Positions 1 to 8,362 of a stretch of DNA of 37,929 bases are shown here, piece after piece. Within the stretch, counting starts at the first letter, position 1; each line of letters begins with the position of its first letter. The DNA is from UMGS1783 sp900555065 (lineage in GTDB: Bacteria > Bacillota > Clostridia > Oscillospirales > UMGS1783). The DNA is taken from NCBI GenBank assembly GCA_937991645.1, contig CALKPL010000046.1:1-37929 (forward strand), given 5' to 3'. The notes under the pieces were generated by a model, which saw only the letters and a program-made list of their open reading frames with translations, was not told where the DNA came from and did not search any database. A program made the translations under genes and the position numbers.

Positions 1-56
1 CCTGCGCCTTTGCCTGCGCCCGCGCCTGCGCCTGCGCCCGCGCCCGTACCCGCCCA
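1..56. repeat. Low-complexity hexanucleotide-like repeat
   Basis: The first bases are a degenerate run of CCTGCG and CCCGCG units. It has no recognisable coding role here. The window starts inside it, so its full length is unknown. Confidence 0.6.
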
Positions 57-84
57 GGCTGTTGTTTCTGCCTGTGCAATTTGA

Positions 85-186
85 TTCGGGCGCATAGCCG
101 AGTGCGGACGCAAGGTCACGGATACGGTCAAATCACTCCTGATGGCCGTCGGCTTCGTCGTAGATGCCGGCGTAGCGTTCCAGCAC
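85..186 (-). pseudogene. Fragment resembling C-terminal region of glutamyl-tRNA synthetase
   Basis: Reading the minus strand gives 34 codons, VLERYAGIYDEADGHQE then a stop codon then FDRIRDLASALGYAPE. From memory of the family this matches the anticodon-binding region of clostridial GltX (a YA.VYD..D....WF..IK.L...LGYA pattern), and the stop (TGA) sits where the family has Trp (TGG). The flanking sequence does not continue the similarity on either side: the left side runs into CCTGCG/CCCGCG low-complexity DNA. It is best read as a decayed remnant. The assignment rests on one short stretch and was not checked by alignment. Confidence 0.4.
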
Positions 187-497
187 GGCCCCATGTGCAG
201 ACAAACTCCCAAAAGGTGTTTTCAAGTACTTGGAATGTGTAGTAAGGCGTCGGGCGAAATCCCCGCCGTGCAATCTGGGGATTGTCCGTTTTCGGTAAGT
301 ATCCTGCCCGCCGTTCTGCCGCGTCAGTCCGTACTATTTCCGGGATGTGCTGCGGATCGCCCCGGCTTTCTGCACGAAAAGCGGGTCTCATATAACGGGC
401 CGCGTCCAAAACCCCGGGCGTGCGCGGCGGCGAAGGGAAACGCCGAAAAAACTTTATAACGGCCGCCGGCCTGGGTCACCCAAAGCGCTTTAATCAT
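187..497. other. Stretch without a supportable gene
   Basis: Short open frames exist on both strands but none has a ribosome binding site or a recognisable protein. Together with the upstream fragment this looks like decaying DNA. Confidence 0.4.
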
Positions 498-545
498 GCG
501 CCAGCCTGCGTCGCAGCAGAACCGCGGCGCAGACTGGCGCTTTTT
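498..545 (+). terminator. Strong hairpin followed by T-run
   Basis: The arms 498-510 (GCGCCAGCCTGCG) and 528-540 (CGCAGACTGGCGC) pair with one mismatch and are followed by TTTTT at 541-545 on the plus strand. It lies just beyond the stop codon of the minus-strand serine hydrolase, so the stem may serve that gene too, but the T-run points the other way. Confidence 0.5.
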
Positions 546-560
546 GTCCGGGAGTATTGC

Positions 561-1787
561 TCAGGCCAGAGAAGCATAGATCGCTGCAAGCAGCTTGGGC
601 ATGTACGCATCGTGGTCGGCCGGCGCGTGCTGGTGCATATAGACGAAGTACAGGTCCTCCTTTGGATCGACTGCCATCCAGGTGCCGAGCGCGCCGGACC
701 AGCCCCATTCGCCGACGCTGCTGATCGAGCTGCCGTGGATCGGCTCCGTCATGACACGCACGCCGAATCCGTAGTTATAGCTGGGTCCGAAGGCGCAGGG
801 ATCGCCCTGGTTATAACCGGGGAGCTGGCGCGCGTTCAGATGCGGCGCGGACATCAGTTTGAGCGTGCGGCCGCCGATCAGGCGCACGCCGTCGGCCGTA
901 CCGCCGAGCGCGAGCGCGCGCGTAAATTTGAAATAGTCGCCAAGGGTGGAGATCATCCCCGCGCCGCCGGAGAAGAAGTGCGGCGGGCCCCAGTTTACGG
1001 CGTCGACCGAGGGCGTTCCCACTTCGTCCGCGTGTATCAGCTGTCCGTCCGGGCCGAATGTGCACATCTCCGCGACAGGCCCCGCCCCGTCCAGTAAAAA
1101 TCCCGAGTCCCGCATGCCAAGCGGGCGGAAAATATGCCGTTCGCAGTACTGCGCCAGGGTCAGGCCGGTCCATATCTGTATCAGCGCGCCGAGAATATCG
1201 AATGAAAAACCATAATTGTAATAGCTGCCGGGATCGAACATGAGCGGAAGCGTTCCCACTTCCTCCGCAACGCGCACCGTATCCCAGGGCCGTCCAGCTT
1301 CCTGTTCGGCGCGCCAGCGGCGGACCAGCTCGTCCATGCCGCGTCCGGCCGGGTCGTCGCCCGTATAGGGAATTCCCGAAGTCATGGTCAGAAGGTCGCG
1401 CACCATAATCTCTCTGGCCGCCGGGCGCAGTTCCCAGCTCCCGTCGGCCCGCCGCCGGCCGACGTTGGGCGCTGCGAAGGACGGAATATATGCGGATACG
1501 GGGTCATTGAGCGAAAACACGCCCTGCTCCCACAGCTGCATGACGGCAACCGCCGTCACCACCTTGGTCATGGAATACACGCGGAATTTCGTCGATTCAT
1601 CTACCGGCGCCGTCCGTGCCAGATCGGCGTAGCCACAGTACTCCTCATAAACGCGCGCCCCGCCGCGGCCGATGGCAATGGAATTGCCCGTCGCAAAACC
1701 GCGTTCGACAATCCCGCGCAGCGCGCGCCCGATCCGGTCCGCCGCGCCTTTGTCAAAACCGTGCATAGACAGTTGATCTACCCGCAT
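561..1787 (-). CDS. Serine hydrolase, beta-lactamase class C / penicillin-binding-protein-like
   Basis: The product is 408 residues and belongs to the Beta-lactamase (PF00144) family of class C beta-lactamases, esterases and DD-peptidase-like enzymes. The Ser-x-x-Lys motif is SMTK at residues 72-75. The Tyr-x-Asn motif is YYN at about 189-191. The third motif is probably WGWSGALGT near the C-terminus, in place of KTG. No signal peptide or membrane segment is visible, which favours a cytoplasmic esterase/hydrolase over a secreted beta-lactamase. The start at 1787 is chosen because TGGAGGG precedes it at normal spacing; the frame stays open upstream to 2009, but those codons are AT-rich and poor in family features. 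It is divergent from the PepSY lipoprotein. The substrate cannot be told. Confidence 0.88.
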   Translation of the reverse strand: MRVDQLSMHGFDKGAADRIGRALRGIVERGFATGNSIAIGRGGARVYEEYCGYADLARTAPVDESTKFRVYSMTKVVTAVAVMQLWEQGVFSLNDPVSAYIPSFAAPNVGRRRADGSWELRPAAREIMVRDLLTMTSGIPYTGDDPAGRGMDELVRRWRAEQEAGRPWDTVRVAEEVGTLPLMFDPGSYYNYGFSFDILGALIQIWTGLTLAQYCERHIFRPLGMRDSGFLLDGAGPVAEMCTFGPDGQLIHADEVGTPSVDAVNWGPPHFFSGGAGMISTLGDYFKFTRALALGGTADGVRLIGGRTLKLMSAPHLNARQLPGYNQGDPCAFGPSYNYGFGVRVMTEPIHGSSISSVGEWGWSGALGTWMAVDPKEDLYFVYMHQHAPADHDAYMPKLLAAIYASLA

Positions 1788-1818
1788 TACGATCCCTCCA
1801 AAAAATCTGTTTTCTATT

Positions 1819-1846
1819 ATCATAGCACAGCGTTCCAAAAAAACAA
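1819..1846 (-). promoter_or_regulatory. Sigma-A-like promoter of the serine hydrolase
   Basis: On the minus strand TTGTTT (1841-1846), a 16-bp spacer and TATGAT (1819-1824) lie about 30 bp upstream of the chosen start codon. This supports the 1787 start over any longer reading. Confidence 0.5.
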
Positions 1847-1955
1847 GAGGTCCGGCAGCCAATCTTTTTGTAATCATTTTGTAATTATTAACAGGATTAG
1901 CTGTGCGAAAATAACAAAGAATAAGAATATATCTTTTATAATTTACAATTAACGC

Positions 1956-1984
1956 TTGCATTTTGGATACAGGAACCATATAAT
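1956..1984 (+). promoter_or_regulatory. Sigma-A-like promoter of the PepSY lipoprotein
   Basis: TTGCAT (1956-1961), a 17-bp spacer and a perfect TATAAT (1979-1984) lie in the AT-rich divergent region, about 60 bp before the start codon at 2044. Confidence 0.65.
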
Positions 1985-2043
1985 TACTGTGTAGCAAATT
2001 TGTAACCAAATTGCAAGAAGTTCAAATCAAAGGAGCGATCAAG

Positions 2044-2604
2044 ATGTTAAGCCCCGCGAAGCGGTTTGGAAAACTACGACTGTTTGCCGTTCCCTTACTC
2101 GCCGCCTCTGCGCTGGCCCTGTTTGCAGCCTGCGGCGGCAACCCGGATATGATCAGCAGGCAGGAAGCCGAGCAGATCGCGCTGGAGCAGATGCCGCAGG
2201 CGGAATTGTCCGAGCTGGATCTGACAACGGATAAAGGACTGGCGCTCTACGAGGGAACCTTGCAGCAGGATGACAAGGAATACAATTTTGAAATAGACGC
2301 GGAAACAGGCCTTGTGCTCAACATGGCCGAGGCCGGCGCGGAAAGCGCGGCTGAACAGGCCGGCAAGACGCAGTCGTCCGAAACGGCCGGCGCGGCCGTG
2401 CAGTCGGCTTCCGGAGAAGGGGAAATCGGGGCGGACGCCGCGCAGGCAATCATTCTGGAAATCGAGCCCCAGTTCACGATAGACACGTGTTTTAAAACAG
2501 AATACGAGGGCAAGTCGGCTTACCAGTGCGACGGCACGGTGGGCGGCGAAGCGCGCAGCTATATAATCGACGCGGTTTCCGGCGCAGTGCTTGCGGAACA
2601 ATAG
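2044..2604 (+). CDS. PepSY-domain lipoprotein
   Basis: The product is 186 residues, exported and lipid-anchored. A basic N-terminus is followed by a hydrophobic segment and the lipobox LFAAC. Two PepSY domains follow. The first begins with MISRQEAEQIALEQM and ends in FEIDAETGLVL. The second begins around IGADAAQAIILEI and ends in YIIDAVSGAVLAEQ. They are joined by a Ser/Ala/Glu-rich linker. PepSY domains are proposed to modulate peptidases at the cell surface; no partner peptidase lies next to this gene. AAAGGAG precedes the ATG at 2044, which also places the signal peptide correctly; an upstream in-frame ATG at 2011 would add 11 residues before it. An intrinsic terminator follows. Confidence 0.85.
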   Translation: MLSPAKRFGKLRLFAVPLLAASALALFAACGGNPDMISRQEAEQIALEQMPQAELSELDLTTDKGLALYEGTLQQDDKEYNFEIDAETGLVLNMAEAGAESAAEQAGKTQSSETAGAAVQSASGEGEIGADAAQAIILEIEPQFTIDTCFKTEYEGKSAYQCDGTVGGEARSYIIDAVSGAVLAEQ

Positions 2605-2642
2605 GAGCAAGACCGCGTGTCGGCGCGGCTGCTTTTTAAATT

Positions 2643-2670
2643 CGGCGGGGGCATTCCCGCCGTTTTTTTT
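2643..2670 (+). terminator. Rho-independent terminator after PepSY lipoprotein gene
   Basis: The stem CGGCGGG (2643-2649) pairs with CCCGCCG (2656-2662) and is followed by an eight-T run. Confidence 0.85.
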
Positions 2671-2684
2671 GCGCGCGTATTTTC

Positions 2685-2713
2685 TTGATATTGCATACGG
2701 TTTGTGCTATGAT
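2685..2713 (+). promoter_or_regulatory. Sigma-A-like promoter with long leader
   Basis: TTGATA (2685-2690), a 17-bp spacer and TATGAT (2708-2713) lie immediately after the terminator. The next start codon is at 3014, so a transcript would have a GC-rich leader of about 290 nt. No known riboswitch fold was recognised in the leader. Confidence 0.55.
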
Positions 2714-3013
2714 AATAACCGCCGTGCCCATGGGTCCGTATCCGTACCCGCCGCCGTGCGCCGCATCTTTGCCGCGCCGCATATGCCGGCCGCGCACCGT
2801 CCCCTTCCGTTCGCCTTTGCGGCGGCCGCGGTCAGGAGAACCTCTCGCCGCCGGCGTTCGTCGAAGCTGCGGAGCCGGTCCGGTTCGTTCCGGGCAGGCA
2901 GCGGCACGCGAAACGGCGTGTACTGCATGGACGAAAGCGAAAAGCACAGTTGGCCGCCTTTGTCAGCGCGTCGAGTGTGCAAAACATATAAAATCTTCTG
3001 CGGAGGTCAAACA

Positions 3014-4306
3014 ATGGAGAAAAAGCTTCTGGTCATTTCCATCGACTCCTTTATTACGGAAGACCTGGAAATCATGAAAACACTGCCGAATTTCAGCCGT
3101 GTGCTGGGAGAGGCGTCGGTCGTAAAGCGCAATCTGACTACATATCCGACCCTGACGCATTCGATCCATACCACGATCCAGACGGGCTGCCGGCCGGGAA
3201 AACACGGCGTTGTGAACAACGAGTGGTTCCGGCCCTATTCCAAAACGCCTCCGCCCTGGTTTGACGACGCGGCGGACATACAGGTCCCCACCTTTGCGCA
3301 GGAGTGCGCGACGCAGCTGGGCGCGACCACAGCGCTCGTATTCTGGCCGCTGATCCGGGGCGCGGACGCGGACTGGGTGATTGTACGCCCGGGCGTGGGC
3401 GGCCCTCACGGCGCGTATGCCGACGCGGAGGACGAGCTTGTCAGGACCAGCACGCCCGGCATTTATACCGGCCGGCTCTACGAGCGGTGCAAGGGCGCGT
3501 GGGAGCTTCCCCATTACTATGATTGGGACGAGTTCTCCGCCCGCGCCTGCGAGCAGATGATCTATCTGCACCAGCCGGATGTGATGATCACGCACTGGAC
3601 GGTCATCGACGCGGAGCGGCATGCGCTGGGCGTGTTCAACGAGCGTATCCGGCCGGCCTATGAGGCGCTTGACCGGGGCCTGGGCTATATACTGAAAGCG
3701 CTGGATGACACGGGGCTGTGGGGCAGGACCATCCTCTGCATTACGAGCGATCACGGTCAGCTCGATATTACGCGCTCCTGCCGGCCGAACGCATTTCTGG
3801 CCGGGCATAACCTTATTACCCTGAATGCGGACGGCTCGCTGCAGGATTATGAGATCTACTGCCACGGCTCCGGGCTGTGCTGCCAGGTATACCTGAAAGA
3901 CGCCAGCGCCGCGAATGTGGAAAAGGCGAAGCGCTTCTTTCTTGCGCACAGAAAGGAACTGGGCTTTTCCGAGCTGTTCGGGCGCGAGGAGCTGATGGAG
4001 CGTTACGGGCTGGAAGGGGACTTCAGCTTTGTACTGGAGACGGACGGCGAAACAGGCTTTGTCTCGGACCTGCAGGGCGAAGTGCTGTCCCCGATTACGG
4101 GCGGGGATTACCGGAGCAGCGCAGGTTCGCATGGCCACTGCCCGGAAAAGGGCGTGCAGCCCTGCCTGATCGTGCGCAACCCGTTCCGGGCGGACAAGGT
4201 AACGCTCGAGCACGGGTACGTGATCGACCAGGCGCCGACTTTCGCCGCCATGCTGGGCGCTTCCATGCCGCAGGCGGATGGAAAACCCATGGCGGAACTG
4301 ATCTGA
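3014..4306 (+). CDS. Alkaline phosphatase superfamily protein (type I phosphodiesterase / nucleotide pyrophosphatase)
   Basis: The product is 430 residues of the Phosphodiest (PF01663) family of zinc-dependent phosphodiesterases and pyrophosphatases. Metal-ligand Asp 11 lies in VISIDSF. The probable nucleophile Thr 48 lies in YPTLTHSIHTTIQTG, followed by RPGKHGVVNN. Further metal ligands lie in TSDHGQLD and in the C-terminal SAGSHGHCPE. No signal peptide is seen, so it is probably cytoplasmic. The start at 3014 follows CGGAGG and gives the family's usual N-terminus; longer readings in this frame cover the GC-rich leader and are unlikely. It is monocistronic, ending at a bidirectional terminator shared with the convergent ABC operon. 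The natural substrate is unknown. Confidence 0.88.
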   Translation: MEKKLLVISIDSFITEDLEIMKTLPNFSRVLGEASVVKRNLTTYPTLTHSIHTTIQTGCRPGKHGVVNNEWFRPYSKTPPPWFDDAADIQVPTFAQECATQLGATTALVFWPLIRGADADWVIVRPGVGGPHGAYADAEDELVRTSTPGIYTGRLYERCKGAWELPHYYDWDEFSARACEQMIYLHQPDVMITHWTVIDAERHALGVFNERIRPAYEALDRGLGYILKALDDTGLWGRTILCITSDHGQLDITRSCRPNAFLAGHNLITLNADGSLQDYEIYCHGSGLCCQVYLKDASAANVEKAKRFFLAHRKELGFSELFGREELMERYGLEGDFSFVLETDGETGFVSDLQGEVLSPITGGDYRSSAGSHGHCPEKGVQPCLIVRNPFRADKVTLEHGYVIDQAPTFAAMLGASMPQADGKPMAELI

Positions 4307-4320
4307 ACAGGCGTAAAACA

Positions 4321-4356
4321 AAGCGCCGGGCTTGTAAAAGCAAGCCCGGCGCTTTT
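4321..4356. terminator. Bidirectional terminator between convergent units
   Basis: A perfect 14-bp stem (4321-4334 with 4341-4354, arm core CGCCGGGCTTG) with a 6-nt loop is flanked by A and T runs. It serves the phosphodiesterase gene and the ABC transporter operon. Confidence 0.9.
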
Positions 4357-4383
4357 ATGTTTCGCTTTGCGTCCGGCTATCTG

Positions 4384-4986
4384 TCATTCCAGCAGCGCGA
4401 GCGGCGGGCCGGAGAACCGAAGCGTCCTGCCGCCGAGCAGAGCCATTTCCCGCTCCGCGTGGCTGGATACGAGCACGGGCCGGTTCTGGCGCAGAATCAG
4501 CGCTGCAAGCCGTTCCATCAGCTCCGGGTCCAGGCCCTTGAACGGTTCGTCGAGCAGCAGAATCCCGCCGCCGTAGGCCAGCGCCCGTGCAAGCGCGACG
4601 CGCCTGCGCATTCCGCCCGAGAGCGCGTCCGGATAGCTGTCCGCATCCGCGTCCAGGCCCACTTCCCGCAGCAGCCGGTCCGCCTGCGCCCCGCCGGACG
4701 GCGGGAGCACGGCGCGCACATTGCCGCGCGCTGTCAGCCAGGGAATGAGCCGGTCCTCCTGAAACAGGAAGGACGGCCGGTCCGGCACGCCTGTGATCTC
4801 GCCCGCATCGGGCCGGATCAGCCCGGCGATCAGGCGCAGCAGCGTCGTCTTGCCGCAGCCGGAGGGCCCGGTCAGGCAGGTCACGCCGTCAGCCGGAATG
4901 TGAAGGCTGAGCTGTTCCAGCACGGCCTTGCCGTCCAGCGCCAGCGACACTTCGCGCAGTTCGATCTTCGGCTCAGCTGCCGGCAT
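4384..4986 (-). CDS. ABC transporter ATP-binding protein (nitrate/sulfonate/thiamine-precursor type)
   Basis: The product is a 200-residue ATPase. Walker A is GPSGCGKT at residues 40-47, the Q-loop lies in FLFQEDRL, the ABC signature is LSGGMRRRVALARA, Walker B is GGILLLDEP, and the switch His lies in VLVSSHAERE. It is short for the SsuB/TauB/ThiZ group, ending soon after the switch region. It would energise the permease encoded immediately upstream; the two genes overlap by 14 bp. GGAGGG precedes the ATG. The substrate of the system is not readable from this subunit. Confidence 0.92.
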   Translation of the reverse strand: MPAAEPKIELREVSLALDGKAVLEQLSLHIPADGVTCLTGPSGCGKTTLLRLIAGLIRPDAGEITGVPDRPSFLFQEDRLIPWLTARGNVRAVLPPSGGAQADRLLREVGLDADADSYPDALSGGMRRRVALARALAYGGGILLLDEPFKGLDPELMERLAALILRQNRPVLVSSHAEREMALLGGRTLRFSGPPLALLE

Positions 4987-5800
4987 GGTAGCCCTCCTTC
5001 CTCTGCCCGGCCGAAAGCGAAAACAGGCGGGTAATCCCCTTTTCCAGCAGGAAACTGAGCAGGATTACCACAATCGTCCACGCAAACAGGGCGGGCGTTT
5101 CCAAATATATTTTAGAATAGTACAGCTGGGTGCCGACCGCCGTCTTGGGCAGGCAGAGCACTTCCGCCGCAATGCCCGACTTCCATGCCAGCCCCAGCGC
5201 CGTAAGGCATGCGGCGCGGAAAGAGGGCATGGCGGCGGGGATGAAAATAAGCCGCAGCACGCGCGTTTTTTTCATGCGGAACAGGCGCGCCATCTCGAGC
5301 AGGTCGCGGTCCGTCTCGCGCACCGCCGTACACAGATTGGCCCAAACGATGGGGATGACGATGAGCATGGAAATAAAAGCCGGCACGCGCGTATGTCCGA
5401 TCCACAGCAGGCTGAGGATGATAAAGGAGGCGACCGGCGTTGCCAGCACGACGCGTATGGCGGGCGAGAGCAGCCAGTCCGCAACGCGGAACGTACTGGT
5501 TAGGAACGCGGCGAGCACGCCCACAACAATGCCCAGCGCGTACCCGATGAAGATGCGCAGCAGCGATACGCCCGCCGCCTGCCAGAATCCGGCGGTGCCG
5601 GCGAGGGCCGCCAGCTGCTTGAGCACAGTCAGCGGCCGCGGCAGAATCAGCTCCTGGTTCACAATCATCGCAGCCCCCTGCCAGATCAGGATCCAGAATG
5701 CGAGGGACGCTGCGACGCGCAGCGCGGTATACAACGCGCGCCGCGCGCGGCTTTGGTTACTCTGCTGTGTAGTAGAAGTCGTCACCAGGCAGTTCACCAC
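4973..5800 (-). CDS. ABC transporter permease (SsuC/TauC/ThiX-like)
   Basis: The product is a 275-residue integral membrane protein with about six transmembrane segments (for example SLAFWILIWQGAAMIV and IVVILLSFLLEKGI). The cytoplasmic EAA-type coupling loop is readable as ALGLAWKSGIAAEVL. This is the BPD_transp_1 fold of importers for nitrate, sulfonates, taurine or thiamine precursors. The 5' end overlaps the binding-protein gene by 44 bp. The start at 5800 is GTG; a second GTG at 5785, preceded by AGGTGGTGAA, is an equally good candidate and would shorten the protein by five residues. It is translationally coupled to the ATPase gene downstream. Confidence 0.9.
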   Translation of the reverse strand: MVNCLVTTSTTQQSNQSRARRALYTALRVAASLAFWILIWQGAAMIVNQELILPRPLTVLKQLAALAGTAGFWQAAGVSLLRIFIGYALGIVVGVLAAFLTSTFRVADWLLSPAIRVVLATPVASFIILSLLWIGHTRVPAFISMLIVIPIVWANLCTAVRETDRDLLEMARLFRMKKTRVLRLIFIPAAMPSFRAACLTALGLAWKSGIAAEVLCLPKTAVGTQLYYSKIYLETPALFAWTIVVILLSFLLEKGITRLFSLSAGQRKEGYHAGS

Positions 5801-6806
5801 CTATAGATGTCGGGTCGGCGTCCAGCAGCACCTTATAATAGCCCTCGATGCCGGCCTGGATATCCGCGCCAGTAATGCAGATAAGGTTGCAGTCGGGTAT
5901 GGCGGCTTTGGCGATGGCGGCGCTGCCCGTAATCTCGTATTTTTCCACGAGCGTGGACGCGGCCTCCGGGTCGCCGGCGACAGCTTCGATGGATTCTCTG
6001 TATTCCTCCACAAACGCCGCCACGGCCTCCGGGTTTTCCTCTGCGAACTCCCTGCGCACGACGACGCAGCCCATGGTCAGGATACTGCCGTTATCGAGCG
6101 CGTTCCATTCCTCGGTCAGGTCCAGCGCGGCGCGCACGTCGCTGTTTTTCATCAGAACGCTCGTCACGTTCGGCACGGGCAGCATGCACACGTCGATCTC
6201 GCCCGCGGCCATAAGCGTGGCCAGTTCGTCCGCGTCTCTGAATTCTATCGTCACATCCTCGCCCGGCGTAAGCCCGTTTTCACGCAGCAGGTAGTTGAGC
6301 ACATACTCGGGGTTCGCGCCCTGGCCGTTGGCGTAGATGGTCTTGCCTTTGAGATCGGACATCTGCTGGATGGTGTTCCCGTTTTCCAGAATATAGAGCA
6401 CGCCCTCGGTGTTGAGCGCAAGGATCTGGACGTTACCGCCCGTTTTGTGGTAGAGGGCCGAAGCCGTGTTCGTCGGCAGCGCGGCAATGTCCACTTCGCC
6501 TGCGGCGACGCGGCTCACCATGTCGGTGGGCGCCGCGGCCAGGGAGAAGGTGTAGTCGTTTATCGTCTCACCCTTATCGCTTTTGTCCCAGAGCTGGACA
6601 GCGCCGATGCCGGTCGGGCCCTTGATGAGTCCGACGCGCACCGCCGTCTTTTCCACAGTCTCAGACTGCGGCTGGCTCTCGGACTGGGATGAAGAGCTCT
6701 GGCTCTCCGTCTGGGAAGACGTCCCGCCATCGGCGCAGGCAGCGAACAGGCCGCAGCACAGGGCCAGAAGCAGGAGTACGGACAGGATTTTCTGCATGTG
6801 TTTCAT
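5757..6806 (-). CDS. ABC transporter substrate-binding lipoprotein (NMT1/SsuA-like)
   Basis: The product is 349 residues. The signal peptide has lipobox LFAAC, followed by a Ser/Gln/Glu-rich spacer of about 25 residues and a periplasmic-binding-protein fold. VRVGLIKGPTGIGAVQLW and the VAAGEVDIAALPTNTA stretch are typical of the NMT1/SsuA family, as is the duplicated LMAAGEIDVCMLPVPN. These proteins bind thiamine precursors, alkanesulfonates or similar small molecules. GGAGG stands 9 nt before the ATG. It is the first transporter gene and lies 108 bp downstream of the Crp/Fnr gene in the same direction. The ligand is unknown; a GPTGxG start is common in clostridial homologues of uncertain specificity. 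Confidence 0.9.
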   Translation of the reverse strand: MKHMQKILSVLLLLALCCGLFAACADGGTSSQTESQSSSSQSESQPQSETVEKTAVRVGLIKGPTGIGAVQLWDKSDKGETINDYTFSLAAAPTDMVSRVAAGEVDIAALPTNTASALYHKTGGNVQILALNTEGVLYILENGNTIQQMSDLKGKTIYANGQGANPEYVLNYLLRENGLTPGEDVTIEFRDADELATLMAAGEIDVCMLPVPNVTSVLMKNSDVRAALDLTEEWNALDNGSILTMGCVVVRREFAEENPEAVAAFVEEYRESIEAVAGDPEAASTLVEKYEITGSAAIAKAAIPDCNLICITGADIQAGIEGYYKVLLDADPTSIGGELPGDDFYYTAE

Positions 6807-6914
6807 TTTGGTATTCCTCCGTTGATATATGTGATTTAAAAGAAAAGCAAAAATATGGCGCAGCCTTTTCGTATGCCGGCGCGCGGCCGCGCCGAGCGGG
6901 TCGTTGCCGGCGGC

Positions 6915-7607
6915 TTACAGGGCTTTCAGCCGCGCGGCGTCCAAAACCGCAATGCTGCGTCCCTGCTTATGGATCAGCCCCTGCGCCTCCAGCGCGTCAA
7001 AGGCGCGGTAGAGGGAGGCGCGGCCCATATTCAGCTGTTTTGCCAGTTCCGCATAGGGTATGCGTACATGAACAGTATCCCCCTGCGCGGCGTTCTCATA
7101 CTCGCCGCACAGATACCGGGCCAGCGCGCGTTCGGTGTGCGCGCCGGAAATACTGCGCAGGCGCGTGTTCAGATAATAAATGCGGCCGGACAGAAAGCGG
7201 ATATAGTTGCGCGCAATCTGAAAATCCTCGCGCATCAGCTGTTCAAGAAGCGGCTCGGGAAAGGCGAGTATCCGCGCGCGCGTTTTGACGGTAAACTCCA
7301 CGGCATATGCGTCGTGGTCGTGGAACAGGGCCGAAGGGCCAAAGGACGCGCCCGCCTCTATCCGCTTCATTACAAGTCCGCGGCCGCCCGAATCCGGCTG
7401 AACGGCCAAAAGCGTGCCGGAAAGCAAAATGCAGAAACACCGCCGCGCCCGCCCCGGCCCGAACAGCGGCGCTGCCGGCGCAACCTCCCACAGTTCGCAC
7501 TGCGGATCGTTCGCAGCGCGGATTACTGCCTGCGGCGCGCAGTCCTGAAACAGGTCGCTGCGCCGGAGCAGATCCATATCCTGTTTTGTCAGTCTGTTGC
7601 AGTCCAT
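6915..7607 (-). CDS. Crp/Fnr family transcriptional regulator
   Basis: The product is 230 residues. An N-terminal cyclic-nucleotide-binding-like beta barrel (about residues 15-130) is followed by a long dimerisation helix (FQIARNYIRFLSGRIYYLN) and a C-terminal HTH_Crp domain with recognition region AELAKQLNMGRASLYRAF. No cluster of four cysteines for an Fnr-type iron-sulfur centre is visible, so the signal is unlikely to be oxygen through that route. It is encoded just upstream of, and in line with, the ABC importer, and probably controls it. AGAGG precedes the ATG. A palindrome inside its own promoter suggests autoregulation. Confidence 0.9.
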   Translation of the reverse strand: MDCNRLTKQDMDLLRRSDLFQDCAPQAVIRAANDPQCELWEVAPAAPLFGPGRARRCFCILLSGTLLAVQPDSGGRGLVMKRIEAGASFGPSALFHDHDAYAVEFTVKTRARILAFPEPLLEQLMREDFQIARNYIRFLSGRIYYLNTRLRSISGAHTERALARYLCGEYENAAQGDTVHVRIPYAELAKQLNMGRASLYRAFDALEAQGLIHKQGRSIAVLDAARLKAL

Positions 7608-7645
7608 GCCAGCCGCCTCTGTCTCATTTGATACAGTTTAGTTTC

Positions 7646-7674
7646 AGTATACGCGTGTATAAGCGCTTTGTCAA
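7646..7674 (-). promoter_or_regulatory. Promoter of the Crp/Fnr gene with internal palindrome
   Basis: On the minus strand a perfect TTGACA (7669-7674), 17-bp spacer and TATACT (7646-7651) precede the regulator gene. The inverted repeat TATAC-GCGT-GTATA (7648-7661) overlaps the -10 element and spacer and could be an operator for the regulator itself. Confidence 0.7.
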
Positions 7675-7768
7675 CCTTTTTAGTGGAGTTTTTGTGAAAC
7701 CGCCGGGTTTTCCATACGTCTGGAATAAAAGAAGGAAAGAAACATACATTATTGCAGGAGGTGATGAT

Positions 7769-8236
7769 TTGAAAATACAGTGGAAAAAACTCATCCTGTG
7801 TCTTGCCGTTCCGCTTGCGGTGGGCGGGCTTTCCGCACTGATAACCGGAAACAGCATGCAAATGTTTGAAACGCTGCGAAAACCGCCCCTTTCGCCGCCG
7901 GGGTGGCTGTTTCCCGTGGTGTGGACCGTTCTGTATATACTCATGGGAATCGCGTCCTATCTCGTCCTGACCTCGGCAAAACCGAACCGGTCCCGCTCCG
8001 CCCTGCTGGTCTACGGCGTCCAGCTCTTCTTCAATTTTTTCTGGCCGATTCTCTTTTTCAGCCTGAAACTGTATTTGTCCGCGTTTTTCTGGCTCGTTCT
8101 GCTCTGGCTGCTGATTCTGGTAACAACGGTTTTGTTTTATAAAATTGCAAAGCCGGCAGGCCTCCTGCTCGTTCCGTATCTGCTGTGGGTCGCCTTTGCA
8201 GGCTATCTCAACCTTGGAATTTATCTTTTGAACTGA
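7769..8236 (+). CDS. TspO/MBR family membrane protein
   Basis: The product is 155 residues with five predicted membrane helices, the usual size for TspO (translocator/tryptophan-rich sensory protein), which binds porphyrins in bacteria. Family features include LRKPPLSPPGWLFPVVWTVL, YILMGIASYLV, the aromatic-rich NFFWPILFF and the C-terminal PYLLWVAFAGYLN. The start is TTG at 7769, chosen because GGAGGTGATGAT stands directly before it and the family N-terminus begins there. It is divergent from the Crp/Fnr gene. Confidence 0.9.
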   Translation: MKIQWKKLILCLAVPLAVGGLSALITGNSMQMFETLRKPPLSPPGWLFPVVWTVLYILMGIASYLVLTSAKPNRSRSALLVYGVQLFFNFFWPILFFSLKLYLSAFFWLVLLWLLILVTTVLFYKIAKPAGLLLVPYLLWVAFAGYLNLGIYLLN

Positions 8237-8362
8237 TATCCGCGGCGGCTGCATTTATTCCCGCCATTCCTGCAAGGTATGCCCGCAAACGGGCGGGCGG
8301 CTGCGATCGATACGGCCCCTTCCCGCAATACAATAGCGCCGTGCGTATTATTCCCGCAATCA

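Noticed and set aside
2963..4321. Long minus-strand open frame opposite the phosphodiesterase gene
   Set aside because: It is antisense to a protein with clear family motifs, has no ribosome site and resembles nothing.
5130..6692. 520-codon plus-strand open frame opposite the ABC importer genes
   Set aside because: The minus strand carries coupled, motif-rich transporter genes with good ribosome sites; the plus frame has neither.
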